Positions 18,329 through 27,592 of a DNA stretch of 64,000 nt are shown piece by piece (positions within the stretch are counted from its first letter, which is position 1; each line of letters begins with the position of its first letter). The stretch is from Pseudoxanthomonas suwonensis (GTDB lineage Bacteria; Pseudomonadota; Gammaproteobacteria; Xanthomonadales; Xanthomonadaceae), in the NCBI RefSeq assembly GCF_010093235.1, contig NZ_PDWP01000009.1, forward strand, positions 53,204 to 117,203, given 5' to 3'. The position numbers were made by a program, and so were the translations under genes. A model generated the notes under the pieces. That model saw nothing but the letters and a program-made list of their open reading frames with translations. It searched no databases and was not told where the DNA came from.

Positions 18329-19609
18329 TCAGCGGGGCGCGGACGGGTCGCGGTCGCGGCCGAGGATGATGCGCGCCGCGCGCTGGTAGCTCCAGTAGGC
18401 CCAGGCCCAGTTGAGCAGTACCACCAGGCGGTTGCGGAAGCCGATCAGGAAGAACACGTGCGCGGCCAGCCAGAACCACCAGGCCAGGACGCCCGAGAGC
18501 CGGATGCCGTGGATGTCGACCACCGCGGCCATGCGCCCGATCGTGGCCAGGTTGCCGAAGTCGCGGTAGCGGAACGGCCGCGCCGGCGCGCCCTGCAGCC
18601 GCGCCTGGATCGCACGGGCGACATGCCGGCCCATCTGCTTGGCCGCCGGCGCCACGCCCGGCACCGGCGAACCGTCGGCCTGTTTCACCGCGGCCAGGTC
18701 GCCGGCCACGAAGATCTCCGGGTGTCCGGGCACCGACAGGTCCGGCTCCACCGGCACGCGCCCGGCGCGATCCAGCGGCACGCCCAGCGAGCGCGCCAGC
18801 GGCGAAGCGGCCACCCCGGCGGCCCAGACGATGGTGCGCGAACGCACGTAGGCGTCGCCCAGCCGGTAGCCGCCGGCGTCGATATCGGTGACCGGCACGC
18901 CGGTGCTGACTTCCACGCCCAGCTTCTCCAGTTGGCGCCGCGCCTTCTGCGAAAGCGCCTCGGGGAAAGAGGCGAGCACGCGCGGTCCGGCCTCGATCAG
19001 GCGCACCCGCGCGCTGGCCGGGTCGATGTTGCGGAACTGGTCGCGCAGGGTGTGGCGCGCGATTTCGGCCAGGGTGCCGGCCAGCTCCACGCCGGTCGGT
19101 CCGCCGCCGACGATGGCGAACTCCAGCCAGGCCGCGCGCTCGGCCGGATCGTCGCAGGCCTCGGCGCGCTCGAACGCCAGCAGCAGCTTGCGCCGCAGTT
19201 CCAGCGCGTCGTCCAGCGACTTCAGCCCGGGCGCGTGTGCGGCCCACTGTTCGTTGCCGAAGTAGGCATGGGTGGCGCCGGTGGCCAGCAGCAGGTAGTC
19301 GTAATGCAAAGCCTTGCCGTCGGCCAGCGTGGCCGTGCGCGCCTGCGGATCGATCGCCTCCACTTCGCCCAGGCGGATCTCGACATTGCGCTGCCGGCGC
19401 AGGATATGGCGCAGCGGGGCCGCGATATCCGGCGCGGAAAGCCCGGCCGTCGCCACCTGGTAGAGCAGGGGCTGGAACAGGTGGTGGTTGCTGCGGTCGA
19501 CGAGGGTGATGCGCGGCGGCGCCCAGGCCAGCGCGCGGGTGGCCCAGAGCCCGGCGAAGCCGCCTCCGATCACGACCAGGTGCGGGCGATCGGGACGGGC
19601 TGCGCTCAT
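18329..19609 (-). CDS. ndh: Type II NADH dehydrogenase (NDH-2)
   Basis: 426-residue FAD-dependent, non-proton-pumping NADH:quinone oxidoreductase on the cytoplasmic membrane face. The first dinucleotide fold is HLVVIGGGFAGLWATRAL, the quinone/FAD motif region includes NHHLFQPLLYQVAT, and the second fold for NADH is FAIVGGGPTGVELAGTLAE. FAD contact is IFVAGDLA, and AAKQMGRHVA is typical of the family. A C-terminal amphipathic/hydrophobic helix (LAWWFWLAAHVFFLIGFRNR) would anchor it. ATG 19609 has GGAG 6 bases upstream. It lies 25 bases after the MHS transporter stop and is likely co-transcribed with it. Confidence 0.9.
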   Translation of the reverse strand: MSAARPDRPHLVVIGGGFAGLWATRALAWAPPRITLVDRSNHHLFQPLLYQVATAGLSAPDIAAPLRHILRRQRNVEIRLGEVEAIDPQARTATLADGKALHYDYLLLATGATHAYFGNEQWAAHAPGLKSLDDALELRRKLLLAFERAEACDDPAERAAWLEFAIVGGGPTGVELAGTLAEIARHTLRDQFRNIDPASARVRLIEAGPRVLASFPEALSQKARRQLEKLGVEVSTGVPVTDIDAGGYRLGDAYVRSRTIVWAAGVAASPLARSLGVPLDRAGRVPVEPDLSVPGHPEIFVAGDLAAVKQADGSPVPGVAPAAKQMGRHVARAIQARLQGAPARPFRYRDFGNLATIGRMAAVVDIHGIRLSGVLAWWFWLAAHVFFLIGFRNRLVVLLNWAWAYWSYQRAARIILGRDRDPSAPR

Positions 19610-19634
19610 CGGGGACTCCAGTCGGTCGGGTTGG

Positions 19635-20945
19635 TCAGGCGGGGTCTTCGTCGATGCGCGAATGCCGCCGGGTATCGGGCATCCACAGGTAGACCAGCAG
19701 CGAGCATGCAATGCAGGCGGTGACGTACCAGTAGAAGCCGCGCTCGATGCCGTGCTGCTTGAACCACAGGGCGATGTATTCGGCGCTGCCGCCGAAGATC
19801 GCCACCGTCAGCGCGTAGGGCAGGCCCACGCCCAGGGCGCGGATCTCCACCGGGAACAGCTCGGCCTTCACCACCGCATTGATCGCGGTGTAGCCGCTGA
19901 CCACGACCAGCGCCAGCAGCACCAGCCAGAACGCCTCGCCGGCGGTCTGCACATCCTGCAGGCGGTCGAGGATCGGAACGGTGAGCAGGGCGCCGAGCAC
20001 GCCGAAGGCGATCAGCACCGGTCGCCGGCCGACGCGGTCGGACAGCGCGCCCACCAGCGGCTGCAGCAACATGTACACGAACAGCGTGCCGGCATTGACC
20101 CGCGCCGCGCTCTCGCTGGGAAGGCCGGCGCTGTTGACCAGGAACTTGTGCACGTAGGTCGTGTACGTATAGAAGGCCAGGGTGCCGCCCATGGTCAGGC
20201 CGACCACGCTCAGCAGCGCACGCGGGTGCCGTAGCAGCAGGCGCAACGTGCCCTGGCGGCGCTGGTGCGCCGGCGAGCCGTCGGCCTCGCTGCGCACGAA
20301 CGACTCGGTCTCCAGCATGGTCCGCCGCAGCCATAGCGCCGCCAGCGCGGCCAGGGCACCGATCGCGAACGGAATGCGCCAGCCCCAGGCGCGCAGCTGT
20401 CCGGCATCGAGCAGCGCCTGCAGCGTCAGCAGCACGCCAAGCGCCAGCAGGTGGCCCATCACCAGGGTCACGTACTGGAAACTGGACCAGAAGCCGCGGT
20501 GTTCGCGGCTGGCCATCTCGCTGAGATAGGTCGCCGAGGTGCCGTACTCGCCGCCGACCGACAGGCCCTGCAGCAGCCGCGCCAGCACCAGCAGCACAGG
20601 CGCGGCGATGCCGATGCTCGCGTAGCCCGGGGTGAGCGCGATCAGCAGCGAGCCGCTGCACATCATCCATACCGAAAGCAGCAGCGCCGCCTTGCGCCCG
20701 TGGCGGTCGGCATAGCGTCCCAGCAGCCACCCGCCCAGCGGGCGCATCAGGAAGCCGACGGCGAAGATGGCCGCGGTCTTCAGCAGCTGGCTGGTGCGGT
20801 CGCCGCCGGGGAAGAACACCTCGGCGAAGTACAGCGAGAACGCCGCGTAGACGTACCAGTCGTACCACTCCACCAGGTTGCCGCCCGAGCCGCTGAAGAT
20901 GCTGCGCAGGCGCCGGGCGGGGGTGAGTTCACGGGTCACGGCCAT
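19635..20945 (-). CDS. MFS transporter, metabolite:H+ symporter (MHS) family, KgtP/ProP-like
   Basis: 436 residues, 12 predicted TM segments. The N-terminus GGNLVEWYDWYVYAAFSLYF and the loop motif GRYADRHGRKAALLLSV mark the MHS branch, which includes alpha-ketoglutarate (KgtP), citrate and proline/betaine (ProP) symporters. The sequence resembles KgtP most, but substrate assignment is inference. The second-half repeat motif ALSDRVGRRPVLIAFG is present. It reads into ndh. The start ATG 20945 gives MAVTRELTPARRLRSIF; a longer upstream frame is not conserved. Confidence 0.85.
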   Translation of the reverse strand: MAVTRELTPARRLRSIFSGSGGNLVEWYDWYVYAAFSLYFAEVFFPGGDRTSQLLKTAAIFAVGFLMRPLGGWLLGRYADRHGRKAALLLSVWMMCSGSLLIALTPGYASIGIAAPVLLVLARLLQGLSVGGEYGTSATYLSEMASREHRGFWSSFQYVTLVMGHLLALGVLLTLQALLDAGQLRAWGWRIPFAIGALAALAALWLRRTMLETESFVRSEADGSPAHQRRQGTLRLLLRHPRALLSVVGLTMGGTLAFYTYTTYVHKFLVNSAGLPSESAARVNAGTLFVYMLLQPLVGALSDRVGRRPVLIAFGVLGALLTVPILDRLQDVQTAGEAFWLVLLALVVVSGYTAINAVVKAELFPVEIRALGVGLPYALTVAIFGGSAEYIALWFKQHGIERGFYWYVTACIACSLLVYLWMPDTRRHSRIDEDPA

Positions 20946-21036
20946 GGGCCGATGATGGCATGGGCCGCGGCCCGGTGTCGGCGCCGCGGCGCCGGGTCGT
21001 GTGCCAGACTCCCGGCATCCATCCAGGGGTACCGCC

Positions 21037-21789
21037 ATGGCCGAACCCGAAAAGCGCATCGCCCTGCTGATCGACGCCGACAACGCGCCGGCGTCGAAGA
21101 TCGACCTGGTGCTGGCCGAGGTCGCCCGCCACGGCGTGGCCAACGTCCGCCGCGCCTACGGCAACTGGAAGAGCCCCAACCTCAAGGGCTGGGAAGCGGT
21201 GCTGCACGAATACGCGATCCGCCCGATCCAGCAGTTCGCCTATTCCAGCGGCAAGAACGCCTCGGACATGGCTATGGTGATCGACGCCATGGACCTGCTG
21301 TACGCGCGCAACCTCGACGGCTTCGCCATCGTCTCCAGCGACGCGGACTTCACCCCGCTGGTGATGCGCCTGCTGACCGACGGCATGAAGGTCTACGGCT
21401 TCGGCGAGAAGAAGACGCCGTCGCCCTTCGTCAATGCCTGCTCCAAGTTCACCTACGTCGAGGCGCTGGGCCGGCCGGCGAGCGACAGCGACCAGGCCAG
21501 CAGCACCGCGCCCAAGGACGCGCAGGAGCTGCGCAACGACGCGCGCCTGGTGCAGATGCTGCGCAGCGCGGTGGACGCCGGCAGCGGCGACGACGGCTGG
21601 ACCCGGCTCGACATGGTCGGCAGCCAGATCGGCAACCAGGCCTCGTTCGATCCGCGCAACTACGGCTACCGCAAGCTCAGCGACCTGGTGAAGGCCACCG
21701 GCCTGTTCGAGATGCGCGAGGAAGGCAAGACCCTGTGGGTGCGCGACAAACCGCGCCGCCGCGCCCCGGCGAAGAAGAAGGCCGGCTGA
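21037..21789 (+). CDS. NYN-domain (LabA/DUF88-like) putative RNA-binding ribonuclease
   Basis: 250 residues. The N-terminal NYN/PIN-like nuclease fold (~5-145) carries the acidic metal-site residues in IALLIDADNAPASKID, SDMAMVIDAMDLLY and FAIVSSDADFTPLVMRL. The C-terminal ~170-245 resembles an OST-HTH/LOTUS RNA-binding module (LVQMLRSAVDAG...YRKLSDLVKATGLFEM) and ends in a Lys/Arg/Pro tail. Proteins of this build are thought to act in RNA metabolism; no specific substrate can be stated. ATG 21037 is the first Met of the conserved frame. It is divergent from the MHS transporter. Confidence 0.85.
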   Translation: MAEPEKRIALLIDADNAPASKIDLVLAEVARHGVANVRRAYGNWKSPNLKGWEAVLHEYAIRPIQQFAYSSGKNASDMAMVIDAMDLLYARNLDGFAIVSSDADFTPLVMRLLTDGMKVYGFGEKKTPSPFVNACSKFTYVEALGRPASDSDQASSTAPKDAQELRNDARLVQMLRSAVDAGSGDDGWTRLDMVGSQIGNQASFDPRNYGYRKLSDLVKATGLFEMREEGKTLWVRDKPRRRAPAKKKAG

Positions 21790-21874
21790 CCCGGCAGGGT
21801 CGCCGGGTGCGCGGGAACCATGGCCGGCCGCGGCGGTCAGTCATGCCGGTGCAGGGCACTGGAGACGGACATCC

Positions 21875-22484
21875 ATGGAAGCCACGCAGGGAAGCCCCCG
21901 ATACGCCCCGGACGGCCGCGGCGACAACCCGCCGCAGTGGTGCTGGCTGGCGATGGTGCTGGCGGTGGCGGTGCATGGCCCGATCGTGCTGCTGCTTTCC
22001 AGTAGCGGGGAAGGCGAAGGCAGTAGGCCGCGCGAAGGGCTGGAACGGATGCGGATCAGCTGGTCGGAGCGGCCGCGGCCGGCGGCGGCGGCCCCGCAAA
22101 TGGAAGCAGAAGCCGCCTCCGGGCCTTCGCCTGCCCCGGCTGTTGCAACGCCCCCCGGGGCAAACGGTCATTGCATCCCCGGAGCCGTCTCCGGTACCAA
22201 CCTTGAGCCTCGACCTGCCCGTGGGATGGCTCACTCGCCAGAACAGCGGCAGTGGCGGCGACGGCAACTTCCGTCGCGACCTGTTCGAGCATGGCGAGGC
22301 GGATCCGTTGGGGCCGCCCAGCCATCTTCCCGGACTGCGGATGCAGGACAGCTCGTTCGGTGGCCGCTTGCAGGAGGCGGCCAGGCGCAGGATGTGCGGG
22401 GACCTCCGCGGCGCATTGAGGGCGAAAACAGAGAGCACCGAGGCGATCGTCGCCAGCATGAAGCGCTGGAAGTGCCCGATGTAG
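21875..22484 (+). pseudogene. Frameshifted small envelope protein gene upstream of priA
   Basis: Two frames together make one protein of about 200 residues. The first frame (ATG 21875, MEATQGSPRYAPDGRGDN) has one TM segment (CWLAMVLAVAVHGPIVLLLS) and a Pro/Ala linker. The second frame supplies the C-terminus (VGWLTRQNSGSGG...MQDSSFGGRLQEAARRRMC, ending KRWKCPM at 22484). The switch fits one extra C in CCCCCCGGGG at 22151-22160. The layout, one N-terminal TM then a proline-rich periplasmic linker and compact end, recalls TonB-like proteins but the family is unrecognised. It may be a true lesion or a homopolymer sequencing error. It is convergent with priA, whose stop lies 8 bases away. Confidence 0.6.
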
Positions 22485-22491
22485 CTGCTGC

Positions 22492-24717
22492 TCAGTACAG
22501 GTCCACCGGATCCACGTCCAGCGACCAGCGTGCGCGCCGCGCCTCGGGCAGGGAATACAGCGCCGGGACGGCCGCATCGAGGCAGGCATGGAGGGCGCCG
22601 CGCCGCGCCGAGGACACCAGCAGCTGCATGCGGTAGTGGCCGGCACGCCGCGCCATCGGCGCCGTGATCGGGCCATGCAGCTCCACCTCCGGCGCCTTGC
22701 CGCCGGCGAAGGCCACGTCCTCGAGCACGTGCCGCGCGGCGCGCAGGAAGGCGGCGGCCGCCTCGACCTGGCCGGCCTCGGCGCGCAGGATCGCCATGTA
22801 TGTGTAGGGCGGGAACGCCGCGGCTTCGCGCTGGACCAGCTCGGCCTCGGCGAAGGATTCGTAGCCGCCGTTGATCAGCGCATGCAGCAGCGGATGGTCC
22901 GGATGGTGGGTCTGCCACCACACTTCGCCCGGCTTGCGCGCGCGCCCGGCGCGGCCGGCGACCTGCACCAGCAGCTGGGCCAGCTTCTCGCCGCCACGGA
23001 AGTCCGAGGAGAACAGGCCTTCGTCCACGCCGACCACCACCACCCGGGTGAGGTTGGGCAGGTCGTGGCCCTTGGCCAGGATCTGGGTGCCGACCAGGAT
23101 GCCGGGCTTGTCGCCGAGTTCGGCCAGCAGCTTCTGCAGGCCGTCGCGGCGCGCGGTGGTGCCGCGGTCGATGCGCAGCACCGGCCAGCCGGCGAAGCGC
23201 TCGGCCAGCAGTTCCTCCAGGCGCTCGGTGCCCACGCCCTGCGGCTGCAGCGCCAGGCTGGCGCAGTCCGGGCAGGCCAGCGGGCGCGACTGGCGGTGGC
23301 CGCCGTGGTGGCAGACCAGGCGTCCGCCACCGGCATGCACGGGCATTGGCGTGGACTGCACCTCGGTACTGCAGCGCGGGCAGTGCGCGCTCCAGCCGCA
23401 GTCGTGGCACAGCAACACCGGCGCGTAGCCGCGCCGGTTCTTGAACACCAGCACCTGGCCGCCGTCCTTGAGCGCGGCCTCGACCATCTGCAGGGTCTCC
23501 GGCGCCAGCCCGGCCTGCAGCGGGCGCTTGCGCACGTCGAGGATGCGCACGCTCGGCGGGCGCGCGTCGCCGGCACGGCGGCGCAGGCGCAGGTAGCCGT
23601 AGCGGCCGGCGCAGGCGTTGTGCAGGGTTTCCAGCGAAGGCGTGGCGCTGCCCAGCAGCACGGGCACGTCCAGCGCCTTGCCGCGCACCAGGGCGAAGTC
23701 GCGGGCGTGGTAGCGGATGCCGTCCTGCTGCTTGTAGCTGCCGTCGTGCTCCTCGTCGACCACGATCAGCCCGGCCTCCGGCAGCGGGGTGAACACCGCC
23801 GAGCGGGTGCCGACGATCACCCGTGCCTCGCCGCGCCAGGCTGCGGCCCAGACCCGGGCGCGCTCGCCGTCGGCCAGGCCGGAGTGCAGCGCGTGCACCG
23901 GCACGCCCAGGCGGGCGCGGAAGCGGGCCAGGGTCTGCGGGGTCAGGCCGATCTCGGGCACCAGCACCAAGGCCTGGCGGCCGCGGGCCAGGCACTCGGC
24001 GATGGCGTGCAGGTAGACCTCGGTCTTGCCGCTGCCGGTCACGCCTTCCAGCAGCGCCGGGCTGAAACCTCGGGCGGCGCGCAGGGTGGCGATCGCCTCG
24101 GCCTGCTCGGGATTGGGCTCCGGGCCGGCTTGCGGGGCCGGGGCCATGGCGCTGGCCGGGATCGCGACCCGTTCCACCAGGTCGCGCTTGAGCAGGGCGC
24201 GGGCAGCCTCGCGCCACTCGTCCAGCTCCAGCGCCAGCCGGTCCTCGTCGGCCGGACCGTCCTGCAGCAGGGTGGCCAGCCGGTGCGGACGGGTGCCACG
24301 GCGCAGGCCGGCGATGGCGGTGCGGCCGGCTTCGGTCAGCTGCCAGGCCCAGGCGTGGGTGTCCGGGAGCGGGTCACCGGCGCGCAGGGCGGCGGGCAGG
24401 GCGGTCGCCAGGACCTCCCCCAGCGGCGCGTGGGTGTAGCGCGCCAGCCAGCGCAGGGAGTCGAGCAGCTCGCCCTGCAGCAACGGCTCGGGGTCGAGCA
24501 GGGCCAGGGCCTGGCGCAGGCCGTCGCCGACCTCGGCCGGCCCGACCCCTGCCACCACCCCGACCAGTTCGCGCGAGCCGAACGGCACCCGTACCCGCCG
24601 GCCCACGTCCGCTTCCGCCGGGGCGGTGCCGGCCGGGGGCAGGTAGTCGAACAGGCGGGGCAGGGGGACCGGCAGGGGCACCCGGAGGCAGGCCGCGGTC
24701 GGAACGGGCAGGGACAT
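22492..24717 (-). CDS. priA: Primosomal replication restart helicase PriA
   Basis: 741-residue 3'-5' helicase that reloads the replisome at stalled forks. A 3'-DNA-binding domain (~10-110, RVPFGSRELVGVVAGVG) is followed by Walker A LLEGVTGSGKTEVYL, the DEEH box VVDEEHDGSYKQQDG and helicase motifs through VGTQILAKGHDLPN. The Zn site cysteines are in CHDCGWSAHCPRC and CPDCASLALQ. Length and motif order match E. coli PriA (732). ATG 24717 starts MSLPVPTAACLRV. It is divergent from the DUF3106 gene across a 433-base region carrying DnaA boxes. Confidence 0.95.
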   Translation of the reverse strand: MSLPVPTAACLRVPLPVPLPRLFDYLPPAGTAPAEADVGRRVRVPFGSRELVGVVAGVGPAEVGDGLRQALALLDPEPLLQGELLDSLRWLARYTHAPLGEVLATALPAALRAGDPLPDTHAWAWQLTEAGRTAIAGLRRGTRPHRLATLLQDGPADEDRLALELDEWREAARALLKRDLVERVAIPASAMAPAPQAGPEPNPEQAEAIATLRAARGFSPALLEGVTGSGKTEVYLHAIAECLARGRQALVLVPEIGLTPQTLARFRARLGVPVHALHSGLADGERARVWAAAWRGEARVIVGTRSAVFTPLPEAGLIVVDEEHDGSYKQQDGIRYHARDFALVRGKALDVPVLLGSATPSLETLHNACAGRYGYLRLRRRAGDARPPSVRILDVRKRPLQAGLAPETLQMVEAALKDGGQVLVFKNRRGYAPVLLCHDCGWSAHCPRCSTEVQSTPMPVHAGGGRLVCHHGGHRQSRPLACPDCASLALQPQGVGTERLEELLAERFAGWPVLRIDRGTTARRDGLQKLLAELGDKPGILVGTQILAKGHDLPNLTRVVVVGVDEGLFSSDFRGGEKLAQLLVQVAGRAGRARKPGEVWWQTHHPDHPLLHALINGGYESFAEAELVQREAAAFPPYTYMAILRAEAGQVEAAAAFLRAARHVLEDVAFAGGKAPEVELHGPITAPMARRAGHYRMQLLVSSARRGALHACLDAAVPALYSLPEARRARWSLDVDPVDLY

Positions 24718-25150
24718 GGCGGAAGTCTAAGGCCGGCACCGGCCGCCCGCCGATGCTGCCCTGCACCGCATTGCTAGCGTTACCTTTCTAAAGCGCACGT
24801 AACTGCCCGCCGCCGCTGTGGATTCGCCTTTATCCACACGAACTGTGGATAAGTTTGTGCATGACGCTGTGGCTTCACGCCGCAAATGCGGCCAGATCGA
24901 GCCATCGCTCAGGTTGGTCAAAAAAACGCCACAAGGGAAAATTTCGAAAAAACAATAACTTGTGCGTGGAACACGGGTGAAGGCAGGGATCAGGGCCTCT
25001 TGCAGGCCAGCAATCCGGGCTTCCCGCGGCGCTGTGCACAACCTGATCCGGCGCAGGCCGCGTAAACACTGGGGGGAGCGCCTTTTGTGCGTTCCGTCAA
25101 GGCGCGGAGCGGCAAGCCGGGCGCATATCATCGCGGGCCTGTAATCGCAC
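24718..25150. other. 433-base divergent intergenic region with DnaA boxes and an A/T-rich tract
   Basis: No convincing ORF. The 24810-24860 part holds two perfect DnaA boxes (separate entry) and a weaker TGTGGATTC at 24817-24825. A further one-mismatch box (TGTGCACAA) is at 25033-25041. Between them, about 24918-24962 is strikingly A-rich for this genome (runs of six or seven A). Promoters for priA (minus) and the DUF3106 gene (plus) must lie here; I could not assign them confidently. Confidence 0.6.
24830..24852. promoter_or_regulatory. Inverted pair of consensus DnaA boxes
   Basis: TTATCCACA at 24830-24838 and its exact reverse complement TGTGGATAA at 24844-24852 are separated by 5 bases, making a 23-base palindrome. 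Both match the E. coli consensus TTATNCACA perfectly. They could be a DnaA-controlled operator for priA or the divergent gene, or a DnaA-titration site. Confidence 0.65.
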
Positions 25151-26518
25151 ATGGGACGCATCTTGCCCCCTGCCAACGAAGTACCACCGGCGCTGGCCGC
25201 CTTCCTGCGCGGCAGCGAACGCCGCGCCTGGGTGTTCCTCTGGCTGCAGGCCGGGGACGCGGATGCGGCCGACCAGGCGTTCGCGGCGACGGTCCGCGCG
25301 TTCCGGGTCGAGGCCGCGCAGCTGCCGATGGCCGAATGGCCGGGTCGTTACTGGCGCCTGCTGGCAGCCTGTCCGCTGGACGCGCAGGGCGGGCAATGGC
25401 CGCCCGGCCTGGACCTGCTGGCCACGCCGGCGCCGGCCGACCGCCGGGCCCTGCTGCTGCGGCTTGCCGGTGGCCTGGACGAACAGCCGGCGGCCGAGGC
25501 AATGGGCGTGGCGCTCGGGGTCTACCGCGAACGGCTGGCCGCGGCCTGCCCGCGCGACGCCACCGGGCAGGTGGACGTGGCGGCCTGGCATGGCCTGGCC
25601 CAGGCCATCCAGCAGGCGGCCCGCGACCTGCCCGAGAGCCGCCTGGAGCGCATCGCCGCGCTGCGCGAGACCGCCCTGGCCGGGCACGGGACGCCGGAAG
25701 CACCATCCCCCCGGGCCCATGCCGTGGGGAAGGGCCCGGGCCGCGGCCGGCGCACGCTGTGGGTCGCGCTCCTGCTGCTGGCCGTGGCGGCCCTGGCGGG
25801 CGCCGGCGCCTGGGGGTGGGGGCAGCAGCGGTCGGCCGCGCTGCCGTTGCCGCCTCCCGCGGACGACGTGGCCGGAGCGGACGACCTGCGGGTCCACGAC
25901 CGTGGTCCGATCCTGGTGGAGCCGCTGCCCGATCCGGCTCCCCCGGCGGTGCCGGCCGACCCCGTTCCCCCCGCCCTCGACGAGCCGCCGCTGGACCCGG
26001 TGGTCGCGGCGGTGGACTTCCTGTCCTGGTACGCCGCCGGTGCCCCGGCATCGAGGATGGAGCGCGAGGCCGGCGACGCGGCGGAGCCGCTGGTGCCGCC
26101 GCCGGAGGAGGACGCGGGCCGGCTGGCGGAGCAGGCCTGGGCGGAGCTCGATGCCGGCGACAGGGCGATCCTGCGCGAGGCCTTCGCGCGCTATTCCGCG
26201 CTGCCGGTGGCCGAGCAGGAGCAGCTGCGCCGCCGCTTCGCCACCCTGGACAGGATGGAGCGGCGCGGCTGGCTGCTCGGTCCCGCCGTGGGCGACGACT
26301 GGCCGCGCCTGCAGCCCTGGCTGGGCTACGTGCCGGAGGCGGAAAGGTCGCGGCTGCTGGCGATCCTGCGTGCGATGGAGGCAGGGCAGCGCAGGCAGCT
26401 GGCCGAGGTGCTGCGCCGGCAGTCGCCGGTTGGCCGGGTGGAACTGCGCCAGGAACTCCTGGCGCTACCGGCCGCGCGGCGCGCGGACTGGCTGGACGAG
26501 GTCGCCGCCGTGCGCTGA
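25151..26518 (+). CDS. Membrane protein with sigma-like N-terminus and DUF3106 C-terminus
   Basis: 455 residues. The first ~170 resemble ECF sigma regions 2 and 4: AWVFLWLQAGDADAADQAFA recalls region 2, and AAEAMGVALGVYRERLAAAC recalls the region-4 helix-turn-helix. One TM segment follows at ~200-222 (TLWVALLLLAVAALAGAGAW), then a Pro/Asp-rich linker, then a C-terminal helical DUF3106 region with Trp/Leu/Arg repeats (ELRQELLALPAARRADWLDE). The function is unknown. The sigma resemblance is my reading and may be remote or degenerate. It is convergent with the DUF3667 gene, 9 bases between stops. Confidence 0.65.
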   Translation: MGRILPPANEVPPALAAFLRGSERRAWVFLWLQAGDADAADQAFAATVRAFRVEAAQLPMAEWPGRYWRLLAACPLDAQGGQWPPGLDLLATPAPADRRALLLRLAGGLDEQPAAEAMGVALGVYRERLAAACPRDATGQVDVAAWHGLAQAIQQAARDLPESRLERIAALRETALAGHGTPEAPSPRAHAVGKGPGRGRRTLWVALLLLAVAALAGAGAWGWGQQRSAALPLPPPADDVAGADDLRVHDRGPILVEPLPDPAPPAVPADPVPPALDEPPLDPVVAAVDFLSWYAAGAPASRMEREAGDAAEPLVPPPEEDAGRLAEQAWAELDAGDRAILREAFARYSALPVAEQEQLRRRFATLDRMERRGWLLGPAVGDDWPRLQPWLGYVPEAERSRLLAILRAMEAGQRRQLAEVLRRQSPVGRVELRQELLALPAARRADWLDEVAAVR

Positions 26519-26527
26519 ACGCGCCGG

Positions 26528-27592
26528 CTACAGCCGCGCCAGGCTCAGCACGAACACCGCCGCCACCACCATGCCCACCAGCAGCGAGTACACCGAGCCG
26601 ACCGCGACGTACCGCAGCACGGTCCATCCCCAGCCCTGGGCATAGACCCGCTTCTGCATCAGCAGCAGGTAGACCGGCATCCACAGCCACAGCGCAAGCG
26701 AGACCAGCCCGACGCCGGCGGCGGCCAGCGGCAGGACCTCGCCGGTCCAGCGCGACAGCAGCGCCAGCAGCATCTGCCCCAGCAGCGCCAGGCACAGGAA
26801 GGCGTGGCTGTACAGCGCCACCACCAGGTGTTCCAGGTACAGGCGGCCGCTGCCGAGGTAGGCCAGCTTCAGCAGCAGGGCGAACACCGGCACCAGCAGG
26901 AACAGCGCGCTGGGCATGCTGCCAAGGAAGGCGTGCTTGAGCAGTTCCGGATCGTCCTGCAGGCGGGCGATGTTGCGGCGCATGCGCTGGTCCTGGGCTT
27001 CCAGCCAGGTGGTGGGTTCCGGCCCGGCGTCCGCCACCGGCCGCGGCGCCGGGGTGCCGCCCAGTTCCCGCACCCGCGCGTCGGCCTGGGCGTGGAGCTC
27101 TTCGATGGTGCGGTCGAAGCCGCCGCGCATCGGAGCCATCAGGGGCGGCAGCTGGTCGCGCGCCTCGGCCAGCTCAGCCACGCGCTTCCCGCGCACGCGC
27201 TCGACTTCCTCGGCCGTGGTCGCCTGCGCCACGCCCTGGTCGACCATCTGCACCTTCACCGCCGCGTCGCCGCTGCCGTCGTCGCCGAAGTGGATCACGC
27301 CGCGTCCGACGAAGAAGGTCAGCACGCACAGCACCACGAACAGGCGCATCGGCGCCACGTACGGCGCGCGCCTGCCGTGCAGGTAGTCCTCGGCCAGGCG
27401 TCCCGGCGCCAGCAGCCGGCGCACGGTGCGGAAGATGCGCCCGTCCAGGTGCCAGAACGACTCGAACACCTCCTCCACGGCATGGGCGAAGCTGCGCACC
27501 GGGTTGTGCGCATGCTGGCCGCAGAGATGGCAGTACTCGCCGTGCAGGGGGGTCGAGCAGTTGGCGCAGTCGCGCGGATGGCTTTCGGACAC
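26528..27592 (-). CDS. DUF3667 domain membrane protein
   Basis: 354 residues. The N-terminus has a zinc-ribbon-like CANCSTPLHGEYCHLCGQH followed by a conserved amphipathic part (VEEVFESFWHLDGRIFRTV). A first TM segment lies around MRLFVVLCVLTFFVGRGV. A ~130-residue soluble helical loop and a C-terminal cluster of about four TM helices follow (ALFLLVPVFALLLKLAYLGS; WGWTVLRYVAVGSVYSLLVG). This is the DUF3667 layout; no function is established. I chose GTG 27592 because conserved sequence begins there; ATG 27625 would add 11 residues, and neither has a strong ribosome site. It is divergent from the MATE gene. Confidence 0.8.
   Translation of the reverse strand: MSESHPRDCANCSTPLHGEYCHLCGQHAHNPVRSFAHAVEEVFESFWHLDGRIFRTVRRLLAPGRLAEDYLHGRRAPYVAPMRLFVVLCVLTFFVGRGVIHFGDDGSGDAAVKVQMVDQGVAQATTAEEVERVRGKRVAELAEARDQLPPLMAPMRGGFDRTIEELHAQADARVRELGGTPAPRPVADAGPEPTTWLEAQDQRMRRNIARLQDDPELLKHAFLGSMPSALFLLVPVFALLLKLAYLGSGRLYLEHLVVALYSHAFLCLALLGQMLLALLSRWTGEVLPLAAAGVGLVSLALWLWMPVYLLLMQKRVYAQGWGWTVLRYVAVGSVYSLLVGMVVAAVFVLSLARL

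Noticed and set aside
24718..25150. Calling this region the chromosomal origin oriC
   Set aside because: No dnaA, dnaN or rpmH nearby, only two perfect boxes; origins in this family lie beside dnaA.
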